Shown: positions 25,375 through 34,019, counted from the stretch's first letter. The stretch is 64,000 nt of DNA from Candidatus Fimenecus excrementigallinarum (GCA_018714805.1 DVMW01000043.1:1-64000), one strand, 5' to 3'. The notes: generated by a model from the letters alone, not told the origin. Numbers and translations: made by a program.

Positions 25375-27372
25375 CTATTCTGCCGGAAGCTTGCGCCGCT
25401 TGTGTGCAGCGGGCAGAAGCATCACCGTCAGGCACAGCGGAACGGCTGCAAGCACGCCCGCCTTGCCGCTTTGTTTGTTTCCGCCCGTTCCGGGAATCGA
25501 CGCTGCCGTCTGCTCCTGCGGCGGCGTTTCCGTTTCGGGCTCTGCCGCTTCCGGCTCGGTTTCGGCCGGCTGCGGCGACAGCGGTGTCGTCGGCGTCTGC
25601 GGCGTTTCTTCTATGAGGTAAGAAAAAGCGCTCGCTTTTTCCGCGTCGAGCGGCGTAAAGACAAAGTCCTCGGTCTTAAGAAGCATCTGCGGGCTTAACA
25701 GCGTGTAGGTTACGCGCACCGTAAACGGCGTGTCGCAGTCGGCAAGGTCGTGCGCGCCCAAATTCACGCCGCCGCTATCGCCTGGCGCGATACGCGCGGC
25801 AAAATCCGTCTCGGCGGAAAACGGCGCGCCGACGAGCTCTATATCCCAGATGGTCAGGTCATATTGCGCGGACAGGTTGTAAAGCAAAAGGCTTTGGTCT
25901 GCTTCGCTGTGGAACCCGGGGGCCGTCGCGTCAAACCGGACGTAGAGGCTGTCGACGGGATTGTGCGTTGCATTGAACTGCGGGAAATCCGGGTCGGAAA
26001 ACACGGTTTCCAAAGAATCCGTAAAGAAGAAGGTCTGCAAAAGCGAGACGGTGTAGGGGTCGAACACATACATCCCGTGGAACTGCCGGTTGATAAACCA
26101 GGTGTTGTCCGGCAAATATGCATAGGAGGCGTCGATGTTCTGCTCCGGCGAAACGTGCAGGTGTCCCTTGTCGGTGCAGTTCTGCCCGGTCTGGCGGTAG
26201 CCTGCGGCAAAGGTCCCGTCAAACGGCGCGCAGACGGCGCCGGAGGACAGCGACGTGTCAATGATGTAATCGGAATTCCGATTGCTGCCCGTCACATTTT
26301 CAAAGCCGTAATTCGAGACGATGGCGATTTTTGTCCCCGCCTTCTGCGCGCGCAATAGGCCTTCGCGTATATTGGCAAGCACATTGTAATGGAACGCGTC
26401 GGAGTCCCGGATGATTTGCGCGTTTTCAACCGGGTCGAGCCGTTTTTCCTTCGCTTCCTCGTAGACTTCGAGCGGGCAGAAATCCCAAATGCTCGGGATG
26501 GTTTTGACAAAATCCAGGGCGTACCGCTCGAACAGGTCGGCAACAACCGCGTCCAGCTTTTCCAGGCCGATATACCGCAGCAGTCCCTCAAATTCGCTTT
26601 CCGTCCCAAGCCCCAGCTCGACAAACTGCAAAATGGTTGCGTAATCGATGTGAATGGGCTCGCCAAGCAGCAAATCGCCTACCAAAGAGGTGCCCCCGAT
26701 GGCGGGCGCGTCGAGCATCGCCTTGCGGACGTCGCCCTTTTCGCCGTACAGCGCAAGATAGGTCGCGGCGCATTGCCCGCCGTGGCTCAAGCCGAACAAA
26801 TCGACCTGCCGCGCGCCGGTCAGCGCCTTGACCTCACCGATAAAAGCGTCAATGGCGTCGGCGTAGGCCATTTGCCCCTTGCGCCAGTCGAAGTTAAATA
26901 TGAATACGTTTTCGCTGCCGATGCGCGCCTCAAACATTGCGACCAGCTCTTTTTCGGCAATAAGCGCCTCCTCGCCGTTTGCGCGCAAGGTGGAGACGCG
27001 GGCCTCTTCGGCGGTCTTTATGTGCGGGACCAAATCATATTTGGAGGTCCCGTCCGCCTTGCAGGCAATAGGCTCTAAGACTTCCAGCACAATCGGGCCG
27101 AGGACGTCCACAAGCGCGGTCGTATCGCCCGCAAAGGTGCTGCCTGCCGTGCCGAGTATTTCGGGGATGGCCTCGGCCACGCGCTGTCCGACCGCGTCAA
27201 AATCGAGGCCCCAAACCTGTTCGCCGGTCGCGGCGTCGTCCAGGCGCGGGCCGCTGTAGCCCTGCAAAAGGATTAAGGGCGTCGGCACGGACGCGGCTGC
27301 GGCAGACAGCCCCGGAACCAGCGCCATGCAAAGCGTCAGCAGAATGGCAAGAAAGCATGCGGTTCGTTTCAT
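25375..27372 (-). CDS. Secreted lipase/acyltransferase-like alpha/beta hydrolase with C-terminal anchor (665 aa)
   Basis: A signal peptide (residues 1-27) is followed by an alpha/beta hydrolase core resembling LCAT/PF02450-type lipases. The nucleophile elbow is GLSHGG with S196. FNFDWRKGQMAYADAID upstream of it is the region where these enzymes line the active site. A beta-rich domain follows (about 440-590), then a Pro/Glu/Thr-rich linker (about 595-630), an IPGTGG motif, a hydrophobic helix and a basic tail (HKRRK). That ending looks like a sortase-type or plain membrane anchor, with the enzyme exposed outside. Substrate unknown. GAAAGGGG precedes the ATG. Confidence 0.8.
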   Translation of the reverse strand: MKRTACFLAILLTLCMALVPGLSAAAASVPTPLILLQGYSGPRLDDAATGEQVWGLDFDAVGQRVAEAIPEILGTAGSTFAGDTTALVDVLGPIVLEVLEPIACKADGTSKYDLVPHIKTAEEARVSTLRANGEEALIAEKELVAMFEARIGSENVFIFNFDWRKGQMAYADAIDAFIGEVKALTGARQVDLFGLSHGGQCAATYLALYGEKGDVRKAMLDAPAIGGTSLVGDLLLGEPIHIDYATILQFVELGLGTESEFEGLLRYIGLEKLDAVVADLFERYALDFVKTIPSIWDFCPLEVYEEAKEKRLDPVENAQIIRDSDAFHYNVLANIREGLLRAQKAGTKIAIVSNYGFENVTGSNRNSDYIIDTSLSSGAVCAPFDGTFAAGYRQTGQNCTDKGHLHVSPEQNIDASYAYLPDNTWFINRQFHGMYVFDPYTVSLLQTFFFTDSLETVFSDPDFPQFNATHNPVDSLYVRFDATAPGFHSEADQSLLLYNLSAQYDLTIWDIELVGAPFSAETDFAARIAPGDSGGVNLGAHDLADCDTPFTVRVTYTLLSPQMLLKTEDFVFTPLDAEKASAFSYLIEETPQTPTTPLSPQPAETEPEAAEPETETPPQEQTAASIPGTGGNKQSGKAGVLAAVPLCLTVMLLPAAHKRRKLPAE

Positions 27373-27432
27373 TTTGCGCCCCTTTCAGCAAAAACGACAA
27401 AATTACAGATAAAAGCGGATAAATACAATTCA

Positions 27433-27461
27433 ATATTACTACTTCCGCTGCCGAAAGTCAA
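27433..27461 (-). promoter_or_regulatory. Sigma-A promoter of the lipase-like gene
   Basis: Minus strand: -35 TTGACT (27461-27456), 17-bp spacer, -10 TAATAT (27438-27433). Confidence 0.7.
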
Positions 27462-27489
27462 TCTACATCACAGGCGGAATATGTTCAGT

Positions 27490-27518
27490 TTGAAATTCCC
27501 GGCAAACTATGGTATGAT
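27490..27518 (+). promoter_or_regulatory. Sigma-A promoter of the GH29 gene
   Basis: -35 TTGAAA (27490-27495), 17-bp spacer, -10 TATGAT (27513-27518). Confidence 0.75.
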
Positions 27519-27554
27519 ACTACGCAGACCCTAAAAAGAAGAAGGAGAGTTCCT

Positions 27555-28985
27555 GTGGAAGCGTATCAAATTGCGGCGAATGTAACGCCCTCAGCGCGGC
27601 AGCTGCAATGGCAGCAGTTGGAGTTTTACGCGTTTTGCCATTTCGGCATGAATACCTTTACCGACAAAGAGTGGGGGAACGGCTTTACGCCGCCGTCCTT
27701 GTTTGATTTGAAGGAGCTGGATGCGGACCAATGGGCAAAGGCGGTGAAGGCCGCCGGGATGCGCGGGCTTATTTTGACCTGCAAGCATCACGACGGGTTT
27801 TGCCTCTGGCCGAGCGCCTATACGGACTATTCGGTCAAAAACAGCCCGTTTCGGGACGGCAAAGGCGATGTCGTGCGCGAGGTGTCGGACGCCTGCCGGC
27901 GCAACGGGCTGAAATTCGGCGTCTATTTGTCGCCCTGGGACCGGCATGAGCCGACCTACGGCCAGGGAGAGGCGTATAATACGTTTTATAAGAACCAGCT
28001 GACCGAGCTTCTGACGAATTACGGCGACATTTTCGCCGTCTGGCTCGACGGCGCCTGCGGGGAGGGGAAAAACGGCAAGGTGCAGCAGTATGACTGGCAG
28101 GGGTACTACGCCGTTGTGCGCAAGCTGCAGCCGGACGCCGTGATTGCCGTCAGCGGCCCGGACGTGCGCTGGATTGGGAACGAGGCGGGCGTTTGCCGAA
28201 AATCCGAATGGAGCGTCGTACCCGCGCGCCTTTCCATCAGCGAATTTGTCGCGGCGCACTCGCAGAAGACCGACGACCGCAAATTCGCAAAGAAAAAGAT
28301 GAACAGTATGTCGCTGGACTTAGGCTCGCGCAAGGCAATCCGCGGCGAAGAGGACCTGATTTGGTATCCCGCGGAGGTGGATGTGTCCATCCGGCCGGGC
28401 TGGTTCTACCATAAAAACGAAGACGATAAGGTAAAATCCCTGAAAAAGCTGTTCCAAATCTACCTGAGCGCCGTCGGCGGCAACGCCGCGCTGCTTTTAA
28501 ACGTTCCGCCGGACACGACCGGGCGTATTGCCGCGCCGGACGCTTTGGCGCTGGACGCGCTCGGCCGGATGCTGAAGCGTGAATTCCCGCGCAATCTGCT
28601 GGAAAACGCCCATGTCCGCGCCACCAGCGAGCTGGACGACGACCATGCGGCGACCGCGGCGCTGCGGTCGGATGACGACTATTGGCAGGCGGCGGCGGAC
28701 GACGCGCGCCCGGAGCTGGTTTTTGATTTCGGCGAGGTTACGGCGTTCGACAGCCTGATTTTGCAGGAAAACATTGCGACCGGCCAGCAAATCGAGGCGT
28801 TTGACGTTTACATCGACCGAAAGAACCGCTGGAAAAAGCTTGGAAAATACACGGTTATCGGCTATAAGCGGATTTGCCGCTTTAAAAAGACCTGGCAGGC
28901 CAAGCGTATCCGCATCGTGATACGCGCCTGCCGGGGAAAAGCAACGCTTTTGCGCGTACAGGCGTTTCGGCGCGAGACGGTGTGA
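27555..28985 (+). CDS. GH29 alpha-L-fucosidase (476 aa)
   Basis: Releases alpha-linked L-fucose from glycans. The barrel shows FCHFGMNTFTDKEWG, LTCKHHDGFCLWPS and GVYLSPWDRHEPTYG. The nucleophile is D165 in FAVWLDGACG. A C-terminal beta-sandwich (about residues 350-470) resembles the discoidin-like tail common in this family. There is no signal peptide, so it works on imported oligosaccharides. It starts with GTG at 27555 behind AAGGAG. It has its own promoter, and a terminator at 29004 follows. Fucosidases of this kind fit a gut organism using mucin or milk glycans. Confidence 0.92.
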   Translation: MEAYQIAANVTPSARQLQWQQLEFYAFCHFGMNTFTDKEWGNGFTPPSLFDLKELDADQWAKAVKAAGMRGLILTCKHHDGFCLWPSAYTDYSVKNSPFRDGKGDVVREVSDACRRNGLKFGVYLSPWDRHEPTYGQGEAYNTFYKNQLTELLTNYGDIFAVWLDGACGEGKNGKVQQYDWQGYYAVVRKLQPDAVIAVSGPDVRWIGNEAGVCRKSEWSVVPARLSISEFVAAHSQKTDDRKFAKKKMNSMSLDLGSRKAIRGEEDLIWYPAEVDVSIRPGWFYHKNEDDKVKSLKKLFQIYLSAVGGNAALLLNVPPDTTGRIAAPDALALDALGRMLKREFPRNLLENAHVRATSELDDDHAATAALRSDDDYWQAAADDARPELVFDFGEVTAFDSLILQENIATGQQIEAFDVYIDRKNRWKKLGKYTVIGYKRICRFKKTWQAKRIRIVIRACRGKATLLRVQAFRRETV

Positions 28986-29321
28986 CGCCGCTTTTTCCAT
29001 GACAAGCCGCCGCCCTTTCCCTGAAATTCGGGGAGGGGCGGCGGCTTTACTCAAAAACTGTCTGCGTTTGCAGGAGGAGCTGCAAAAAATATACGGGGAA
29101 GGATGAATACTTCACAGGAATTTTTCCGTTTGTAAAGCGGTTCGCTTTACATGATTTTCATATTCAAATCGCTTAAAATCAGAGTTTTTAACATTATGAA
29201 CAGGGTTTTGAACATTTTTAACGTTGAAAACCCGGGAGGAAATTTTCGTATATTTTCGACAGGATGCCCGCAAATACCTGGGAAAAACTGCATTTTCGAA
29301 GCCGAAATCCTGCACAAGGTT
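28986..29321. other. Gene-free interval between GH29 and the TtcA-like gene
   Basis: Holds the terminator at 29004-29048, a small hairpin GTAAAGCG (29132-29139) with CGCTTTAC (29143-29150), and a near-perfect inverted repeat GGGTTTTGAAC (29203-29213) with GTTGAAAACCC (29223-29233). The left arm overlaps a repeated GTTTTNAACATT motif. I see no convincing gene here. Confidence 0.6.
29004..29048. terminator. Terminator after the GH29 gene
   Basis: A 12-bp stem, AAGCCGCCGCCC (29004-29015), pairs with GGGCGGCGGCTT ending at 29047, followed by a short T run. It would also work on the minus strand. Confidence 0.85.
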
Positions 29322-30032
29322 TTACCAATCGGACAAATGGCTGCGCTCCATAGCCCCCAGCAGCTTTTTGCGCAGCTGCGGGTACGCGCTTTCCAGCTGC
29401 AGCAGGGTTTCCTTTGCCTTTTGCCGGTCGGTCTGCTTGTCCGCCGGGCAGGCGGAGGGGAGCACGGGCAGCCGTGCTTTTGCGGCGGCAGCGGCTACCT
29501 GCGCTTCCGTGGCGAACACCAGCGGCCGGATGACGGTAATCTCTTTTCGCGAAAGATAGGAGACGGGCGAAAAGCAGCCGAGCGTTCCGTTTTGAAACAG
29601 GTTCATCAGAAGCGTTTCCACCGCATCGTCGGCGTGGTGCCCGAGCGCAACCTTATTGCAGCCGTTTGCCTTTGCCGTGTCGTGCAAAATCCCGCGGCGC
29701 ATTTTGGCGCAGAGCGCGCAGGGGTTTTTCTCCCTGCGTTCTTCAAAAATCACCCGCCAAAGGTCCGTGCGGCGCACCTGAAATTCTACGTCCAGCGTTT
29801 TACAAAGCGCCGCAATGGCGGCGTAATCCGCGTCCTGCCCGAAAAAACGGTAGTCAAGCGACAAAGCGACGAGCGAAAACGGCGCCGGATAAAATCTGCG
29901 CAGCTTTGCGAGAACACACAGCAGCGCCAGCGAATCCTTGCCGCCGGAAACGCCGACGGCGATACGGTCGCCCGGCGCAATCATTTCGTATTTGTCCACC
30001 GCCGCGCGGCAGAGCGACAACAGTCTTTCCAT
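29322..30032 (-). CDS. TtcA-like tRNA 2-thiocytidine/PP-loop ATPase (236 aa)
   Basis: N-type ATP pyrophosphatase with the PP-loop SGGKDS at residues 29-34, CALC in KNPCALCAKMRRG, and a conserved NKVALGHHADDAVET. A C-terminal Cys is in LPSACPAD. The TtcA/Ncs6 group binds an Fe-S cluster through these Cys residues and thiolates tRNA. The ATG at 30032 follows AGGCGG; a TTG at 30038 is a weaker alternative. It is divergent from rplM. TtcA is the best match, but some clostridial homologues have other thiolation targets. Confidence 0.85.
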   Translation of the reverse strand: MERLLSLCRAAVDKYEMIAPGDRIAVGVSGGKDSLALLCVLAKLRRFYPAPFSLVALSLDYRFFGQDADYAAIAALCKTLDVEFQVRRTDLWRVIFEERREKNPCALCAKMRRGILHDTAKANGCNKVALGHHADDAVETLLMNLFQNGTLGCFSPVSYLSRKEITVIRPLVFATEAQVAAAAAKARLPVLPSACPADKQTDRQKAKETLLQLESAYPQLRKKLLGAMERSHLSDW

Positions 30033-30191
30033 AAGCAATCACCGCCTTTTTCCGCGCTATTGTACCGTAAAAACAGCCTTGTGTAAACCGGAAAAGGAAA
30101 ATTCATCTTTCAGGAAACACTATAAAAACAAGAGAAAACAAAAGAAAACGCGAGAAAACAATTTGAACGTTTTAAAATACGAAAATTTTTG

Positions 30192-30220
30192 TTGACGAAT
30201 CCGGCGCGAAGTGGTATGAT
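30192..30220 (+). promoter_or_regulatory. Sigma-A promoter of rplM-rpsI
   Basis: -35 TTGACG (30192-30197), 17-bp spacer, -10 TATGAT (30215-30220), 46 bp before rplM. Confidence 0.85.
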
Positions 30221-30265
30221 AGTTGCGCTTTGAGAAAAGGAATACAGAAAACGGAGGTTTCGACT

Positions 30266-30694
30266 ATGTCCACTTATATGCCCAAAGCCGGCGACATCAG
30301 CCGCGACTGGTACGTGCTCGATGCGGACGGCAGAACGCTTGGCGACGTAGCGACGGAAGCGGCGACGCTTCTGCGCGGCAAGCATAAGCCGACGTTCGCG
30401 CCCCATGCGGACTGCGGGGACAACGTTATCGTTATCAACGCGGAAAAGATTGTCCTCACCGGCAATAAGCTTGAGCAGAAAATCTACTACCACCACACCG
30501 GGTACATCGGCAACATGAAGCAGGTCCAGTACAAGACCCTCATGGCCGAGAAGCCGGAGTTTGCGGTCAAAAAGGCCGTCAAGGGGATGCTGCCCGACAA
30601 CACCGTCGGCAGAAAGTCCCTGACCCGCCTGCACATCTATCGCGGCGCCGAGCATCCGCACGAAGCGCAGAAGCCGCAGACCAGAGAATTCTGA
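30266..30694 (+). CDS. rplM: 50S ribosomal protein L13 (142 aa)
   Basis: Early-assembling large-subunit protein. It has the family opening RDWYVLDADGRTLGDVAT, GDNVIVINAEKIVLTGNK, and YYHHTGYIGNMK. The closing region MLPDNTVGRKSLTRLHIYRG is also typical, and the length is normal. The ATG at 30266 follows CGGAGG. It is paired with rpsI 20 bases downstream, the standard bacterial arrangement. Confidence 0.98.
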   Translation: MSTYMPKAGDISRDWYVLDADGRTLGDVATEAATLLRGKHKPTFAPHADCGDNVIVINAEKIVLTGNKLEQKIYYHHTGYIGNMKQVQYKTLMAEKPEFAVKKAVKGMLPDNTVGRKSLTRLHIYRGAEHPHEAQKPQTREF

Positions 30695-30714
30695 GAAAGG
30701 GAGGCTAACACGAT

Positions 30715-31113
30715 ATGTACGATACCAATCCTTATTTTTACGGCACCGGCAGAAGAAAGAAATCCGTAGCGCGCGTCCGCGTGTATGCGGGTACCGGTAA
30801 AATCACCGTCAACGACCGTGAGCTGGACGATTATTTCGGGCTTGAGACGCTCAAGCTGATTGTCCGCCAGCCTCTCGCGCTTACGAACACGACCGAGAAG
30901 TTCGACATCGTCTGCAAGGTCGCCGGCGGCGGCGTGACCGGGCAGGCCGGCGCAATCCGCCACGGCCTTTCCCGCGCGCTTCTCCAGTATGACGAGAGCC
31001 TGCGCCCCGTGCTGAAAAAGGCCGGGTTCCTCACGCGTGACCCCAGAATGAAGGAAAGAAAGAAATACGGCTTGAAAGGTGCGCGCCGCGCGCCCCAGTT
31101 CTCCAAGAGATAA
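30715..31113 (+). CDS. rpsI: 30S ribosomal protein S9 (132 aa)
   Basis: Small-subunit protein whose C-terminal tail reaches the P site. It shows [15 protein letters not shown], the central [19 protein letters not shown] signature and the basic tail [18 protein letters not shown] ending in Lys-Arg. A GGGAGG site precedes the start. A strong terminator follows. Confidence 0.98.
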   Translation: MYDTNPYFYGTGRRKKSVARVRVYAGTGKITVNDRELDDYFGLETLKLIVRQPLALTNTTEKFDIVCKVAGGGVTGQAGAIRHGLSRALLQYDESLRPVLKKAGFLTRDPRMKERKKYGLKGARRAPQFSKR

Positions 31114-31135
31114 CAAGCCTTTCCAAAGCTTTCCG

Positions 31136-31166
31136 GGCAGCCGCCGATTTGGCGGCTGCCTTTTTT
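31136..31166 (+). terminator. Terminator of rplM-rpsI
   Basis: GGCAGCCGCC (31136-31145) pairs with GGCGGCTGCC (31151-31160), then six Ts. Confidence 0.93.
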
Positions 31167-31172
31167 AGTGAC

Positions 31173-31208
31173 AGAAAAGCAGCCTTTCCGATTGCCGGAA
31201 AGGCCGCT
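31173..31208 (-). terminator. Terminator of the aldo/keto reductase gene
   Basis: On the minus strand GCGGCCTTTCCG pairs with CGGAAAGGCTGC and is followed by TTTTCTGT. Confidence 0.8.
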
Positions 31209-31221
31209 TCCATTTTTTGCG

Positions 31222-32352
31222 TTATTGCAGCTTCTCTGCAAAATCCGCCAGGGCTTCTGAAATTTTAATCTGCTGCGGACAGACCGCCTCACAGCTGCGG
31301 CAGCCGATGCAGGAGCTCGGCTGCTTGTCGTCGGGCATGGCGGACAGCGCCATCGGCGCCAAAAACCCGCCGCCTGTGACGATGTGCTCGTTGTAAAGCT
31401 CCAGCAAATAGGGGATATTAAGCCCCTGCGGGCAATGCGTCGTGCAGTACCGGCACGCGGTGCAGGGGAGGGCCGACTTGTTGACAAGGTGTGAGGCAAT
31501 CTCGAAAAGCGCCTGCTTTTCTTCCGCATTAACCGGCTTATCCGTCGAGAAGATTGCGATGTTTTCCTGCAGCTGCTCCAAATTGGACATCCCCGAGAGC
31601 GTGACCGTGACGGAAGGGAAGCTTTGCAGGAAACGGAACGCCCAGCCGGGAACGCTTTCCTGCGGACGGAAAGAAGCAAGGCGTTCGGCGTCGTGTGCGG
31701 GCAGCTTTGCGAGCTTGCCGCCGCGCAGCGGCTCCATGACCCAGACGGGGATGTTGTATTCGGCAAGCAGTTGGAGCTTTGCTTTGGCGTTTTGGAAGTC
31801 GTAATCCATGTAATTCAATTGGATTTGACAAAATTCCATATGTTTGCCGTACGCTTCCAAAAACCGCTTGCACACGTCATAGCTTCCGTGTACCGAAAAG
31901 CCCAGGTGGCGTATGCGGCCGTTTTCCTTCTGCCGGAGCAGGTAATCCAAAATACCGTATTTTGGGTCGAGGTACTGGTTCACATTGAGTTCGCAGACGT
32001 TGTGGAACAGGTAAAAATCAAAATACGAAACGCGGCATTTTTCCAGCTGCTTTTCAAAGATGGTCTCCACCTTGTCCATATTGGCAAGGTCGTAGCCGGG
32101 GAATTTGCTGGCAAGGAAAAACGAGTCGCGCGGGTATTTTTGCAAAAGCTCGCCCATGACAAGCTCAGAGTTGCCCTCATGGTAGCCCCAGGCGGTATCA
32201 AAGTAGTTGACGCCGTTTTGCATGGCGTATTCGACCATTTGAGCGGTTGCTTCCTTGTCGATATGGGCGTCGTTTCCGTCCGTTGTCGGCAGGCGCATGG
32301 ACCCGAGCCCGAGCGCGGAGAGCTTTTCCCCTTGAAAATCCTTGTACAGCAT
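31222..32352 (-). CDS. Aldo/keto reductase with C-terminal 2[4Fe-4S] domain (376 aa)
   Basis: An NAD(P)H-dependent reductase barrel: GLGSMRLP, the catalytic Asp and Tyr in NYFDTAWGYHEGNSE, Lys in LASKFPG, and His in YLFHNV. The C-terminal 80 residues carry two ferredoxin-like motifs, CTACRYCTTHCPQG and CIGCRSCEAVCPQQI. This fused form is widespread in anaerobes. The substrate is unknown. The start is behind AAGGAGG. The upstream region has a promoter with a 19-bp spacer and three phased TGTCAA repeats. Confidence 0.9.
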   Translation of the reverse strand: MLYKDFQGEKLSALGLGSMRLPTTDGNDAHIDKEATAQMVEYAMQNGVNYFDTAWGYHEGNSELVMGELLQKYPRDSFFLASKFPGYDLANMDKVETIFEKQLEKCRVSYFDFYLFHNVCELNVNQYLDPKYGILDYLLRQKENGRIRHLGFSVHGSYDVCKRFLEAYGKHMEFCQIQLNYMDYDFQNAKAKLQLLAEYNIPVWVMEPLRGGKLAKLPAHDAERLASFRPQESVPGWAFRFLQSFPSVTVTLSGMSNLEQLQENIAIFSTDKPVNAEEKQALFEIASHLVNKSALPCTACRYCTTHCPQGLNIPYLLELYNEHIVTGGGFLAPMALSAMPDDKQPSSCIGCRSCEAVCPQQIKISEALADFAEKLQ

Positions 32353-32405
32353 GGCTTACCTCCTTATAATAGCAGGAAACAATTTCGGTAACGAAGTCTA
32401 TCATC

Positions 32406-32436
32406 ATTATACTACCTAAACCCCGCTTCAAGTCAA
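32406..32436 (-). promoter_or_regulatory. Promoter of the aldo/keto reductase gene
   Basis: Minus strand: -35 TTGACT (32436-32431), 19-bp spacer, perfect -10 TATAAT (32411-32406). The slightly long spacer suggests it needs help from an activator. Confidence 0.65.
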
Positions 32437-32460
32437 CCCTTTTTTAGCAGTAAAACAGAA

Positions 32461-32490
32461 CGCTTGACAAAGCTTGACAGCACTTGACAG
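32461..32490. repeat. Three tandem 10-bp repeats with TTGACA/TGTCAA core
   Basis: Consecutive decamers CGCTTGACAA, AGCTTGACAG and CACTTGACAG. Read on the minus strand they are three TGTCAAG boxes at exact 10-bp helical spacing, ending about 25 bp upstream of the -35 of the aldo/keto reductase promoter. The core resembles a Spo0A box (TGTCRAA), but the last base differs. Confidence 0.7.
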
Positions 32491-32511
32491 GCGCGACTGG
32501 CGTTTGCCTTT

Positions 32512-32556
32512 ACAGAAAAACCCGTACGGTGTTTCAACTTTACACCGTGCGGGTTT
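32512..32556 (-). terminator. Terminator of the RluA-type gene
   Basis: On the minus strand AACCCGCACGGTGT pairs with ACACCGTACGGGTT (one wobble), followed by TTTCTGT. Confidence 0.85.
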
Positions 32557-32576
32557 CTATATTATATAGTATAGAT

Positions 32577-33545
32577 TTACAGCGTTCCGTCACGAAATGC
32601 GTCCCGAAACCAGACCGCGGGGACCTCGAACGACTTCTGATTTAAGTAGGAAAGCGCCCCTGCGTCGGTTTGAAAATCGAAAACCAGCTTATAGGCGTAC
32701 AGGCATTGCTTTTTATAGCCGTAGGGCTTGTTTTGCGCGTTGGAGCCGTACTTGCCGTCGCCGAGCAGCGGGTGTCCCAGGGCGGCAAGCTGGGCGCGAA
32801 TCTGATGCGTGCGGCCGGTCAAGAGGTCGATTTCCAGCAGGGATAACCCGTTTCGGCTGTCCAATACGCGGTATTTCGTGGCGATGGACTTGCTGCCGGG
32901 GCGCGGCGTCTGCAAAATTTTCACCTGATTGTGCTTTTCGTCCTTGAACAGGTAGCCCGTGACGGTTGCGCTTTGCGGCTTCGGCGTACCGTGCACCAGG
33001 CAGAGGTAGTATTTGTGCAGCTCGCGGTCCTTCATCTTTTGGTTGAGGATGCGCAGCGCAAGCGCGTTTTTCGCGGCGATGACGATACCGCCCGTGTTGC
33101 GGTCAATGCGGTTGACAAGCGCCGGAGCAAACGCGTTTTCCGCCTCGGGGTCATATTCGCCTTTTTCGTAGAGATAGCGCTGCACCCGCCCTATGAGCGT
33201 GTCGATGTATTCCCGGTCGTCCGGGTGGCACAGAAGACCCTGCTTTTTGTCGAGCAGCAGGAGATTTTCGTCCTCGTACAGAACGGAAAGCGACCGCCCC
33301 GCACGCAAAAAGTCATACGCGAACTGCGCCTGCGGGCGTGTGAGAAATTCGTCCGCGACATACAGCGCGAGCGTATCGCCGCTGGCAAGGCGCTGGGAGA
33401 TTTCCGCGCGCTTGCCGTTGACCTTGATGCGTTTCTTTCGAATATACTTATATAGTAGCGACTGCGGCAGGTTCGGGAACGCCTTTTGCAAGAAGGCGTC
33501 CAGCCTTTTCCCCGCGTCGTTTGCGCCGATAACCAGCTCTTTCAT
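32577..33545 (-). CDS. RluA-family pseudouridine synthase (322 aa)
   Basis: An N-terminal S4 RNA-binding domain (about 12-70, KAFPNLPQSLLYKYIRKKRI and VNGKRAE) is followed by a pseudouridine synthase domain. Its catalytic Asp lies in VNRIDRNTGGIVIAAK, and GRTHQIRAQLAALGHPLLGD is the conserved C-terminal motif. It isomerises uridines in 23S rRNA or tRNA; the exact sites cannot be inferred. The ATG at 33545 follows AGGAGG. Confidence 0.93.
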   Translation of the reverse strand: MKELVIGANDAGKRLDAFLQKAFPNLPQSLLYKYIRKKRIKVNGKRAEISQRLASGDTLALYVADEFLTRPQAQFAYDFLRAGRSLSVLYEDENLLLLDKKQGLLCHPDDREYIDTLIGRVQRYLYEKGEYDPEAENAFAPALVNRIDRNTGGIVIAAKNALALRILNQKMKDRELHKYYLCLVHGTPKPQSATVTGYLFKDEKHNQVKILQTPRPGSKSIATKYRVLDSRNGLSLLEIDLLTGRTHQIRAQLAALGHPLLGDGKYGSNAQNKPYGYKKQCLYAYKLVFDFQTDAGALSYLNQKSFEVPAVWFRDAFRDGTL

Positions 33546-33683
33546 GGCCTTTTCCTCCTGTAAGCTATATACAGTATAGCACGTCTTTTCCCGAATTTCC
33601 ACCGCTGAAGTCAAAAGGGGAAAACGCCCCGGATTTTAGCTGAAATTCAGCGCCGATTTGCGCCTGCGTGGGGAAATTTACTT

Positions 33684-33745
33684 GTAATTTCACAGCAACA
33701 GCCGGAAATGCTTTTTCCGTTTTTCGGTTCCGGCGGAGAAATTAC
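33684..33745. repeat. Nested inverted repeat in the gene-free interval
   Basis: Outer arms GTAATTTC (33684-33691) and GAAATTAC (33738-33745), inner arms GCCGGAA (33701-33707) and TTCCGGC (33728-33734). It could be the core of a structured RNA or a protein-binding site. Confidence 0.5.
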
Positions 33746-33984
33746 ATAGTTTCCCTGCATATGCATATACTATATGTGGAAAACAGGGCGAATTTTTGCG
33801 GAAAATTAGGCGAAATACCGGCCTGTAACCCCTTTGTAATCTGTTGTAAGATTTTTAACTTTTCCACAAATATTCACTCCCCGTAAAATCGGATTGTTCA
33901 AAAGTCCGGCCGGAAACCGCTCGAAATGACAGATTCTGCCATTGGCCGTTGTGCAAAATCAACAAAAAGTGATTCTCGGGAAAT

Positions 33985-34013
33985 TTGACAATTAGCACTC
34001 CTGGAAATATAAT
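33985..34013 (+). promoter_or_regulatory. Consensus sigma-A promoter of the G5/3D-domain gene
   Basis: Perfect TTGACA (33985-33990), 17-bp spacer, perfect TATAAT (34008-34013). It is the best promoter in the window. Confidence 0.92.
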
Positions 34014-34019
34014 GTCCCC

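Noticed and set aside
29112-29315. 67-residue minus-strand frame downstream of the TtcA-like gene
   Set aside because: It starts with GTG without a ribosome binding site and reads through the inverted repeats; composition follows the AT-rich DNA.
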